Below are positions 24,153 to 30,754 of a stretch of 42,314 nt of DNA, piece by piece. The stretch is from contig CAJVYQ010000043.1 of the NCBI GenBank assembly GCA_913009825.1, forward strand, positions 1 through 42,314, read 5' to 3'. The DNA comes from an uncultured Deferribacteres bacterium (GTDB lineage: Bacteria; Zhuqueibacterota; JdFR-76; DREG01). Position 1 is the first letter of the stretch. Every line of letters begins with the position of its first letter. The notes beneath the pieces are model-generated. The model was given only the letters and a program-made list of their open reading frames with translations. It did no database searches and was not told the DNA's origin. The translations under genes were made by a program, and so were the position numbers.

Positions 24153-24283
24153 ATGTCATTCCGTAGAAATCTTGTTGGTTTAATGCACAGGGCCAACAAG
24201 ATTCTTTCCCGCCTGCGGTCGGGCAGGCAGAATTACAAAACTCTTTGGGTGGTTGTTTCCAGCTAAGAATCGCTCAATTTAGG
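24134..24283. mobile_element. Miniature element, CCTRAATTGAGCGATT family, TSD AAAGA
   Basis: It is 150 bp. The 17-base ends CCTAAATTGAGCGATTC and GAATCGCTCAATTTAGG are perfect inverted repeats. AAAGA flanks both sides (24129-24133 and 24284-24288). The interior resembles the copy at 4224 (ACAAAACTCTTTGG block), with an extra CTTGTTGG...CCAACAAG hairpin. It lies upstream of cfa. Confidence 0.9.
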
Positions 24284-24667
24284 AAAGAATAATGCATTTG
24301 TGATCAAGTAGTTTTTTAATAATCAGAAAATAAATCTAAAAAAGATGTGACATTTTTGTGCTTTGAAAATATCTGCTTTGCAATGAGAAAGCACAGGTAT
24401 GAGACCCTTCGACTAACTTTATCCCGGGATTGTCGCAGAGCTCAGGGTGACAGCCTCGTACCTTGTTATATTGAGCGAAGCTCCGATGGCTTTTATCGGA
24501 ACGAAGTCGAAACATCTCGACCATGCGAGCAACGAAACCAACTTTTTCAATAAACCAAGTTAATATAAAAAGATGAGGCAAAATACTATTTATTTTCCGG
24601 AAAGAAGGAAAACATAAACCACCCAAAAAACCATTACAAACCGGTCGTTCACAAAGATTAAATTTTG
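24284..24667. other. Spacer downstream of the tRNA gene, repeat fragments only
   Basis: No gene was recognised; the one minus-strand frame here (24336-24626) is translated repeat. Bases 24400-24445 carry the CTTCGACTAACTTTATCC...CTCAGGGTGACA phrase, related to 4386-4436 and 30633-30705. Bases 24465-24530 continue with GAACGAAGTCGAAACATCTCG-like words also present at 26219-26232. Confidence 0.5.
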
Positions 24668-24741
24668 TGGGCCCTGAGGGACTTGAACCCCCGACCCGCT
24701 GATTATGAGTCAGCCGCTCTAACCAACTGAGCTAAGGGCCC
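24668..24741 (-). tRNA. tRNA with CAU anticodon, probably tRNA-Ile2 (lysidine type)
   Basis: On the minus strand the 74-nt cloverleaf has the acceptor GGGCCCT/AGGGCCC, D-loop TTAGCTCAGTTGGTTAGAGC, anticodon arm GCTGA-CTCATAA-TCAGC, and T-loop GGTTCAAGTCC; the discriminator is A. CCA is not encoded. CAU can be Met or Ile2. C4-G69 and C5-G68 in the acceptor stem are the known TilS recognition pairs that separate Ile2 from elongator Met in E. coli, so Ile2 is favoured, to be read AUA after lysidine modification. Other CAU tRNAs elsewhere in the genome would be needed to settle it. Confidence 0.9.
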
Positions 24742-24764
24742 GTTTTTAATCTTAACCGGTTTTA

Positions 24765-24793
24765 AATATACAATATAGATGCAAACTTGTCAA
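24765..24793 (-). promoter_or_regulatory. tRNA promoter
   Basis: On the minus strand TTGACA (24793-24788), 17 bases, TATATT (24770-24765). Initiation near 24758 would leave a leader of about 17 bases before the tRNA 5' end. Confidence 0.75.
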
Positions 24794-24826
24794 TATTAAT
24801 CTGACTTGAACAAGATAAGAATTTTC

Positions 24827-25174
24827 GTAACTATTCAGCTCACGTCTGTCTGACACAGGCAGAAAACACACGAAACAATCGAATGATCTCATCTAACTTT
24901 TTTCCTGTTTTTTTTTGAGTCTTTCGCGGGCTGCCTGAGTAGTGACCATACCGTAACACTTTAGTTTTTTGAACAAATCCGCTTCCTTTGCGCTCTCTGC
25001 GTCTCTGCGTTTTAAAGCGCCTGTTTTTTTAACGCAGAGACGCGGAGGGCGCAGAGAAATTGAAAAAATCGTCTGCCTGTTCTGCCCGCGAATTACACGA
25101 AATCGTATGAATAGGACAAAATAGTTAACGATTCTCGTTTTTTAGCGATATTAGCGGGCAACCTGAATAGTTAC
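24827..25174. mobile_element. 348-bp composite GTAAC-ended element, TSD (G/A)AATTTTC
   Basis: It starts GTAACTATTCAGCTCACG and ends ACCTGAATAGTTAC. The flanks GAATTTTC (24819-24826) and AAATTTTC (25175-25182) match at 7 of 8 positions. Internally an imperfect end (CCTGAGTAGTGAC, 24933-24945) and another left end (GTAACACTTTAG, 24953) suggest it was assembled from several units. It includes a 26-bp-stem hairpin (24986-25056). Its first 169 bases recur at 42146-42314 with two substitutions. It has no coding capacity. Confidence 0.75.
24986..25056. repeat. Long hairpin built from CTCTGCGTCTCTGCG words
   Basis: Arm 24986-25011 pairs with 25031-25056 over 26 positions (23 Watson-Crick, 3 G-T/U), with a 19-base loop. 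The same word (CTCTGCG, CCTTTGCG) opens the window at 8-35. It lies inside the composite element at 24827-25174. Confidence 0.7.
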
Positions 25175-25203
25175 AAATTTTCATTTTTAAAACTCAAAAT
25201 CAC

Positions 25204-25232
25204 TTGACATTTTATATTATTATTTGTAAACT
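25204..25232 (+). promoter_or_regulatory. Promoter of the zinc-finger protein gene
   Basis: TTGACA (25204-25209), 17 bases, TAAACT (25227-25232). It lies just downstream of the composite element. Initiation near 25239 leaves a leader of about 100 bases before the ATG at 25341. Confidence 0.55.
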
Positions 25233-25340
25233 CTCCCAAAATTAAAGTTACCGGAGTGTGCAAAAGTGACTAAATTTTTGGTTATAGATGGTTACTGTGG
25301 AAAACATTATTAATTTTTTAAAAGAAAGGTGATTCAAATT

Positions 25341-26033
25341 ATGAAAATTGAAAACGAAGGCGTATGTAGATTTTGTTTGAAAACATTTTCCGGTTCGGGT
25401 ATGAGTCGTCATCTTTCATCCTGCAAAATAAAAAAAGAGATGGATTTACAGAAGACGATAAAGGGCAAAACAAAGTCTGATATATTTTATATCCAGGTGA
25501 AAGGACACAAACCATACTGGCTTCATTTAGAGATGAAAGGAGACAAACAACTTTCGCATTTAGATAGTTTTTTACGCAATATTTGGCTGGAATGTTGTGG
25601 CCACCTCAGCGCTTTTACATGTTTTGGCATACGTTACGAATCGAATCCTGTAGAAGAAGCTTGGGAATGTGAACCGGTAAAATCGATGAATATTTCATTG
25701 AAAGAGTTGTTTACGGCAGGCAACGGCTTTGAATATGAATATGATTATGGGAGTACAACTTATTTAAGTGGAAAAATTGTCGGCGTCCGGTCCGGAGTAT
25801 TAAAGGAAAATGTAAAAATTTTAGCGCGAAACAATCCACCTAAATATGACTGCTCTGTCTGTAACAGAGAAGCAAGTGACTACTGCGTTGAATGTGAAGA
25901 TTTTTATTGTAAAGAGTGTTTAAATGATCATGAATGTGAAGAAGAGATGAGTCTGCCGGTTGTAAATTCACCAAGGATGGGTGTGTGCGGATACACCGGC
26001 AATTTTGATACTGACAAGTTCAGGATTCCGTAA
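25341..26033 (+). CDS. pRiA4b ORF-3/IS1096 TnpR-like protein with N- and C-terminal zinc fingers
   Basis: 230 residues from the ATG at 25341, preceded by AGAAAGGTG; a GTG at 25329 would add four residues. The central part (about 48-165) has the pRiA4b ORF-3 pattern: YIQVKGHKPYWLHLEMKGD, HLDSFLRNIW, LKELFTAGNGFEYEYDYGS. N-terminal CRFC...HLSSC (Cys9, Cys12, His24, Cys28) is a C2H2-like or C2HC finger. C-terminal Cys171, 174, 182, 185, 190, 193, His197 and Cys199 form a compact B-box-like double zinc site. The family is named after transposon passenger genes, but its molecular function is unknown. It stands alone between two miniature elements and is A+T-rich, consistent with transfer. Confidence 0.75.
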   Translation: MKIENEGVCRFCLKTFSGSGMSRHLSSCKIKKEMDLQKTIKGKTKSDIFYIQVKGHKPYWLHLEMKGDKQLSHLDSFLRNIWLECCGHLSAFTCFGIRYESNPVEEAWECEPVKSMNISLKELFTAGNGFEYEYDYGSTTYLSGKIVGVRSGVLKENVKILARNNPPKYDCSVCNREASDYCVECEDFYCKECLNDHECEEEMSLPVVNSPRMGVCGYTGNFDTDKFRIP

Positions 26034-26046
26034 TTATTGATTTTTT

Positions 26047-26267
26047 GTAACTATTCAACTCAATTTTATAGATACGGCGGATATGCTTCGACTTCCCGCC
26101 TGCCTGTCCGCACCGGCGGGCAATTCGTCGGGCAGGCGCTTCCATTCGCGGCATGACGAATCCGTCACACTGAGCGCCTGTCTGCTGTTGGGCAGGCAGT
26201 CCCGGCGTTTTTTGTCGCGACGAAGTCGAAGGGTCCGGTTCAAAATAACTAGAAGCTGAATAGTTAC
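26047..26267. mobile_element. GTAAC-ended miniature element
   Basis: It is 221 bp. It starts GTAACTATTCAACTC and ends AAGCTGAATAGTTAC in inverted orientation. Flanks GATTTTTT and GAATTTTC match at 6 of 8 positions. The interior is G+C-rich, with CTGCCTG...CAGGCAG hairpins and a CGACGAAGTCGAAGG word. A further right-end-like word (GTGCTGAGTAGTTAC) follows at 26294-26308. Confidence 0.7.
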
Positions 26268-26456
26268 GAATTTTCAAAGAATTAATTTAAACGTGCTGAG
26301 TAGTTACTTATTGTTGTAAAATGAAATGCGGATTGGATACTTTCTGAAAATATATTTTCATGATCAATCTACAAATTATAATGTAGTTTATCAGGGATTT
26401 TTATATTTTTCCTGTTTATCTAACTGAAAATCAAGATGTTAAATGCGTCAAATTTC
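26268..26456. other. A+T-rich spacer downstream of the lysine-dehydrogenase-like gene
   Basis: Nothing recognisable apart from the isolated element end GTGCTGAGTAGTTAC at 26294-26308. Confidence 0.4.
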
Positions 26457-27614
26457 TTAGAATGTTACTTCATGTTTTATGATAATTCCGGAACTAGCTA
26501 ATTTAGAAATAAAGGGTTCATAAAAATTTGCTGTAAAAATAATTTCAGGAAAAAGTACTCCTTTTTCTCTAATTAAGTCACTCGTTATCATCTTGGCAGC
26601 GATAACGGCAGGAAATGCTGTGGTTCTTGCCATAGCGGTAAAATGATTTTTTAAATCAATTTCATCAATCAATTCAAAAATATGAGTACATTTTTCTCCA
26701 TCCTTTTTTCCACTCACCACGATACGCATCGCCAGCCAATCCCCCGCTGCCTGTAAATGTAACTTAGGCGAAAGGAGATGAACGAGAAAATCAAGCGGTA
26801 CGATTTTTTGAGATTTAAATTGTACCGGCCCTAATTCCAAAAGACCGCAGTCTCTTAAAAACTTTATTTTCCCCGTATAACCGGGATAACGAAGCGTTTT
26901 CTCTCCTAAAGAGTTTTTTACTTTTTCTTTCATGGTTAGAATAAGAGAAGCAAGTCCATCCGTATAAAATGCCTCCAGGTTTCCGATAGGTTTAGGGAAT
27001 TTAATGGTTTCAAGTCCGGAAAGCGCCGGCACTTTTTTTTCTTTGCCTCCTTGAATAATTCGAGCCGGTCTTTTATAGACTTTAAAAACACTTTTCAAAG
27101 CATAAACGGTTTGATAATTCAAAGGGGGAGTTTTTTGTTTGGGGATACCGCCAACATAAATCATTGCATCAAAAGTTTCATCAAGCAACTCTACACCACG
27201 ACCGACACAAATATTACTTAAACCCGGAGCAACGCCCATGCCGGGAATAATTGTAATTCCCGCACGAATTGTTTCCCGGTTTAGTTTTAGCCGCTCTTCC
27301 GGCGCTTCACCCACCAGATCGACACAGGAAACTTTAGCTTGAATAGCTAATTTAATACTTTTTAAGCTTAGTCGATGAGGGAGAGCAGAAATCACAACAT
27401 CAAAACCAGCCAAAATTTGGATTGCTCTGTTCGTATCATTCAAGTCTATCTGTTGGTTCTTAACTCTTTTGGATTTGATGAAATCCCCGGCATCAATCAA
27501 ACTATTTTCGTCAATATCGGTTAAAGTAATTTCGCATTTGCATTCTGTGTCGAGCAGATATTTAGCGATCGCTCGTCCCATTAAACCTGCGCCTAATATG
27601 ACATATTTACTCAT
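26457..27614 (-). CDS. Saccharopine dehydrogenase-family oxidoreductase (lysine 6-dehydrogenase-like)
   Basis: The 385-residue protein begins with an NAD(P)-binding Rossmann fold (YVILGAGLMGRAIAKYL, GxGxxG at 8-13), continues DVVISALPHRLSLKSIKLAI and VDLVGEAPEERLKL, and has PGMGVAPGLSNICVGRG at the catalytic-domain boundary. This arrangement matches saccharopine-reductase-like proteins, including L-lysine 6-dehydrogenases, so oxidation of an amino acid or reduction of an imine in the cytoplasm is likely. Lys catabolism is a guess. A strong AAGGAG lies 6 bases before the ATG. The next gene upstream on the strand, nhaC, is 310 bp away with a miniature element between. Confidence 0.82.
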   Translation of the reverse strand: MSKYVILGAGLMGRAIAKYLLDTECKCEITLTDIDENSLIDAGDFIKSKRVKNQQIDLNDTNRAIQILAGFDVVISALPHRLSLKSIKLAIQAKVSCVDLVGEAPEERLKLNRETIRAGITIIPGMGVAPGLSNICVGRGVELLDETFDAMIYVGGIPKQKTPPLNYQTVYALKSVFKVYKRPARIIQGGKEKKVPALSGLETIKFPKPIGNLEAFYTDGLASLILTMKEKVKNSLGEKTLRYPGYTGKIKFLRDCGLLELGPVQFKSQKIVPLDFLVHLLSPKLHLQAAGDWLAMRIVVSGKKDGEKCTHIFELIDEIDLKNHFTAMARTTAFPAVIAAKMITSDLIREKGVLFPEIIFTANFYEPFISKLASSGIIIKHEVTF

Positions 27615-27691
27615 TTTTTACTCCTTTATTTCCAATTGTTATCATGTAAACTAATTTGATCAGCAAACCCGCCGGTGTTTTGCTTCCAGTT

Positions 27692-27844
27692 AATGCCTGA
27701 ATGAAAAGCCTAAAAAACAGTAAAAAGTGTCATTCCCGCGAAAGCATGAATCCAAGAAAAATAAAAATTTAAAGTGGAGAGAAATCTGTTTAACCCTTTA
27801 AGTTATTGTAACATACAGATTCCTCGAGTTTTCTTTCAGACACT
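27692..27844. mobile_element. Miniature element, AGTGCCTGAACGAAAAC family
   Basis: It is about 153 bp. The left end is AATGCCTGAATGAAAAGCC and the inverted right end is GAGTTTTCTTTCAGACACT. AGTT occurs immediately outside both ends (27688-27691, 27845-27848), possibly a 4-bp duplication. The left part (AAAAAACAGTAAAAA) matches the copy at 17097. It occupies half of the spacer between the dehydrogenase and nhaC. Confidence 0.7.
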
Positions 27845-27924
27845 AGTTAATCTCATTAATGATTGTATCTTTATTCATATAGTCACCAAATCTAATTTAA
27901 ATAAACCCCGGCCGGGTTAACATC

Positions 27925-29319
27925 TTAAACTATCCCAATAATCAGATATAACAATGAAACAATTGCCGCAACTGTTAAAGTGTACGGCAGTTGGGTTTTT
28001 ACATGGTCTATATGATCACAGGCGCTGCCCAGGGAAGAAAGTATGGTCGTGTCAGACAAAGGTGAACAGTGATCACCAAAAACTCCACCTCCTGCAACAG
28101 CCGCAAATGATGACAGAACAAGAGAATCGATTGTCCCGCCGGCAAACTGGTAGGCAACAGGAAGTGCAATGGGCACCATAATCGCATAAGTACCCCACGA
28201 TGTTCCGGTGGCAAAACTGATAATTCCACTTAAGATGAAAAGAATCAGGGGCAAAAATTTAGGACTCATCCACTGGTTGTTGAGTTGCACAAAATATTCT
28301 GCCGTTTTCATTTCTCTGCTTACTGTGTTGATGCAATATGCCAGTGCAAGAATGATTACTGCGGGTAAAACACCTTTCATCCCGGTTATTGCGGTTTGCA
28401 CAATACCGCGTAGAGAATCAACCTTCTGCAGCCACATGATTATACCAAGAACTGAACATGCCGCCATAAAACTTTCCATAACGCTGGCTTTACCGGCCAA
28501 AATAAATGTAGTAACATTTATACTGATTATTATAACGACCGGCAGTAAAAAATTGAGTGCAATATTTGGATGTTGCGATCGTGAAATCTCCAAATCGGTT
28601 AGCTCTTTCCCCATCATTGGTACAGCGCCGTCTCGCATCACTTTCCCTGTGGTGATGGTCCGATGTTCTGCTTTTCGCATCGGGCCAAAATCAGGAATGA
28701 TTTGCCAGGCTATTAAACCAACAAAAATCACAGTTAGATAGGCATAAAAATTGTAAGGCACGCTTTGAATAAACAGGTGCATTGCCTGGGTTCTGTTTTC
28801 AATCCCGGCAGTTCCGATTAAAAGTCCGCTTAAATAGACAGCCCACCCTGTGATTGGCACAATTACAACTATCGGCGCTGAAGTTGAGTCACAAATATAA
28901 GCCAATTTTTCACGTGATATTTTATATTTATCGGTGAGATTCCGCATCACCGGGCCGACAAAAATGGGGCTGAAATAATCACTAAAAAAAATGAACAGAC
29001 CAAGCCCCCAACCAAGAGAGGATACTTGTTTTTTCGTTTTTGTCCATTTTCCCGCCTGTTGAGTAAACATCGAAATTGCACCACAACGTTGAAAGAAAGC
29101 TACCAGAATCCCGATATATAGTTCGATCATACAAATCCAGATAAAATCTTCCCGACCGAGTGATCGTGTAATTAGAGCTGGAAAACCGGCTAATCCCTGC
29201 CCCATCAAAATCACTCCGGCAAAACAAGCAATAACAAGACTTATTATCGCATCTCTTGTGATAAAGGCGAGTATAACCGCGAGGAGAGGCGGTATTATTG
29301 AAGTCCAATTGGGTTGCAT
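27925..29319 (-). CDS. nhaC: NhaC-family Na+/H+ antiporter
   Basis: The 464-residue, about 12-helix membrane protein has the NhaC features: PPLLAVILAFITRDAIISLVIACFAGV at the N-terminus, ICDSTSAPIVVIVPITGWAVYLSG in the middle, ATGTSWGTYAIMVPIALPVA, and GGVFGDHCSPLSDTTILSSLGSACDHIDHVKTQLPY near the C-terminus, where the conserved Asp/Ser/His residues lie. It exchanges Na+ for H+ or, in related carriers (malate/lactate antiporters), organic acids. A good TATAAT lies near 29370 without a convincing -35. Neighbours do not define a pathway. Confidence 0.9.
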   Translation of the reverse strand: MQPNWTSIIPPLLAVILAFITRDAIISLVIACFAGVILMGQGLAGFPALITRSLGREDFIWICMIELYIGILVAFFQRCGAISMFTQQAGKWTKTKKQVSSLGWGLGLFIFFSDYFSPIFVGPVMRNLTDKYKISREKLAYICDSTSAPIVVIVPITGWAVYLSGLLIGTAGIENRTQAMHLFIQSVPYNFYAYLTVIFVGLIAWQIIPDFGPMRKAEHRTITTGKVMRDGAVPMMGKELTDLEISRSQHPNIALNFLLPVVIIISINVTTFILAGKASVMESFMAACSVLGIIMWLQKVDSLRGIVQTAITGMKGVLPAVIILALAYCINTVSREMKTAEYFVQLNNQWMSPKFLPLILFILSGIISFATGTSWGTYAIMVPIALPVAYQFAGGTIDSLVLSSFAAVAGGGVFGDHCSPLSDTTILSSLGSACDHIDHVKTQLPYTLTVAAIVSLLYLIIGIV

Positions 29320-29570
29320 ATTTTTCTCAAGTTTAAAAATGAACGAAAGCCGGACTCACTGAATAAGATTATTATATTAGGTTCGAACAAGATTTTCCAT
29401 TAACACATTTTTACAAGAAATTCACCTGGTTTCGCAACAGGGCATTGAAGACTACCTGTAAGAAATCTTCTCAACATATTAATCATGAAAACGATTCACT
29501 AACCTTCTTTGAGAAGGTCAGCTTCTGCACTTGCGGATACTCCTGCCCGCTCCCTATTTAAATCTAATTC
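29320..29570. other. Spacer between nhaC and the second nitronate-monooxygenase gene
   Basis: No gene. Near 29501 is the hairpin ACCTTCTTTGAGAAGGT followed by CAGCTTCTGC, the same type as AACTTTCTTAAAGAAGGTT at 19815-19833, where AACTTCTT also follows. The two may be a small dispersed palindrome family. Confidence 0.45.
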
Positions 29571-30560
29571 TCAGACTGCCAAAGTCTTGAAGACTTTGGC
29601 AGTCTTGCTAAATTCGCGCAGCAAATCCTGTATAATTTCTGCAGCCGGTTTTATCTCTTTGATCATACCGCAAATCTGGCCGATTTCAATTTCGCCGTTC
29701 TCCGTATCACCATCGCGGATAGCCGCTTTGGCTTTGCCGGAATCCAGCAGCCTAATTATTTCATCCCGGGAGGCGCCGCTGTTTTCCGCAGCAATTATTT
29801 TTTCGGTAAATGGATTTACAATTGTTCGCACCGGTGCATATTTTTTGGCGATCAACCGCGTGTCGCTTTCCCCGGCGGCAATGCCGGCCATTTTGTAATT
29901 TTCATGAGCGGCAGATTCTTCTGAAAGTGCAAACCGTGTCCCCATCTGTACGCCCTCTGCACCCAGAGCAAATGCAGCCGCCATGCCGCGTCCGTCGCCG
30001 ATCCCTCCCGCAGCGATGACCGGAACAGAGACGGCATCCACCACCTGCGGGATCAGACAAATCGTAGTAATTTCATCGAAACCGTTATGTCCCCCTGCCT
30101 CTGTGCCTTCCGCCACAATGGCGTCCACACCGGCCGCCGCCGCTTTTTGCGCCAATTTTACCGAAGGAACCACATGGGCCGTTTTTATGCCGTTTTCTTT
30201 CAAAAATGGCGTATACTTTTTCGGGTTTCCGGCCGAAGTAAAAATGATCCGTACCCCTTCTTCAAGGCAAATTTTAATCAATTCCCCCACATCGGAGCGA
30301 AACAGCGGGATATTTACACCAAACGGATTTTGAGCGTGGGATTTTGCCCACCGGATTTGCCGGATTAATTCATCCGGATACATGGAGCCGGAACCGATCA
30401 AACCCAAACCGCCGGCGTTGGACACCGCTGCCGCCAGTTCAGCGCCGGCCGCCCAGATCATGCCACCCTGAATAACCGGGTAACGAATACCGAAAATTTG
30501 GGTCACTCCGGTTTGTATCGGTTCAAATGATCGCTTTGAATTTTCTTGTTCTGTTTTCAC
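29571..30560 (-). CDS. Nitronate monooxygenase/FabK-like flavoenzyme
   Basis: The 329-residue FMN TIM-barrel protein has FGIRYPVIQGGMIWAAGAELAAAVSNAGGLG, VDAIVAEGTEAGGHNG (catalytic His), VIAAGGIGDGRGMAAAFALGAEGVQMGTRF. The AEGTEAGGH motif is shared by NMO and the enoyl-ACP reductase FabK, so either activity is possible. GTG at 30560 with AGGA 6 bases upstream is the start. The last ten residues (TAKVFKTLAV) and the stop region are encoded by a 31-nt perfect palindrome, so the present C-terminus is repeat-derived. It is a paralogue of the gene at 21675-22793 but lacks its Cys-rich tail. Confidence 0.85.
   Translation of the reverse strand: MKTEQENSKRSFEPIQTGVTQIFGIRYPVIQGGMIWAAGAELAAAVSNAGGLGLIGSGSMYPDELIRQIRWAKSHAQNPFGVNIPLFRSDVGELIKICLEEGVRIIFTSAGNPKKYTPFLKENGIKTAHVVPSVKLAQKAAAAGVDAIVAEGTEAGGHNGFDEITTICLIPQVVDAVSVPVIAAGGIGDGRGMAAAFALGAEGVQMGTRFALSEESAAHENYKMAGIAAGESDTRLIAKKYAPVRTIVNPFTEKIIAAENSGASRDEIIRLLDSGKAKAAIRDGDTENGEIEIGQICGMIKEIKPAAEIIQDLLREFSKTAKVFKTLAV
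29574..29604. repeat. Perfect 31-nt palindrome overlapping the end of a gene
   Basis: GACTGCCAAAGTCTT, one base (G), then its exact complement: 15-bp arms, 16 if the flanking A-T pair is counted. No T-tract follows, so a REP-like mobile palindrome is more likely than a terminator. It supplies the final coding triplets of the minus-strand flavoenzyme. Confidence 0.75.
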
Positions 30561-30592
30561 CGGGATTCCTTTATCTTTATATTAAGATAAAA

Positions 30593-30741
30593 GTAACTAC
30601 TCAGGTGCGCTTGTTTTTTGATATGCAGGAAGCTAAGTTTATCCTGAGCCTCACGAAGGGCTCAGGCCGGCTAAAATAGCCATACTGAGCAGAGTCGAAA
30701 CGTGATTATAATTAACCCAACGAACATACCCGGGCAGTTAC
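30593..30741. mobile_element. GTAAC-ended miniature element with perfect 8-bp duplication AGATAAAA
   Basis: It is 149 bp. The left end is GTAACTACTCAGGTGCG; the inverted right end is CATACCCGGGCAGTTAC. AGATAAAA flanks both sides (30585-30592 and 30742-30749). The interior carries the TTTATCCTGAGC...GCTCAGG hairpin and the CATACTGAGC phrase that also occurs at 4386-4436. It lies in the 194-bp gap between dnaG and the flavoenzyme gene. Confidence 0.88.
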
Positions 30742-30754
30742 AGATAAAATTGAT

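Noticed and set aside
24890-24917. Poly-T stretch as a transcription terminator
   Set aside because: No stable stem precedes it in the right position; it is part of the repeated element and is present identically at 42209-42236.
26020-26277. Short minus-strand frames between the zinc-finger gene and the dehydrogenase gene
   Set aside because: They are translations of the GTAAC-ended element at 26047-26267 (low-complexity, Arg/Gln-rich).
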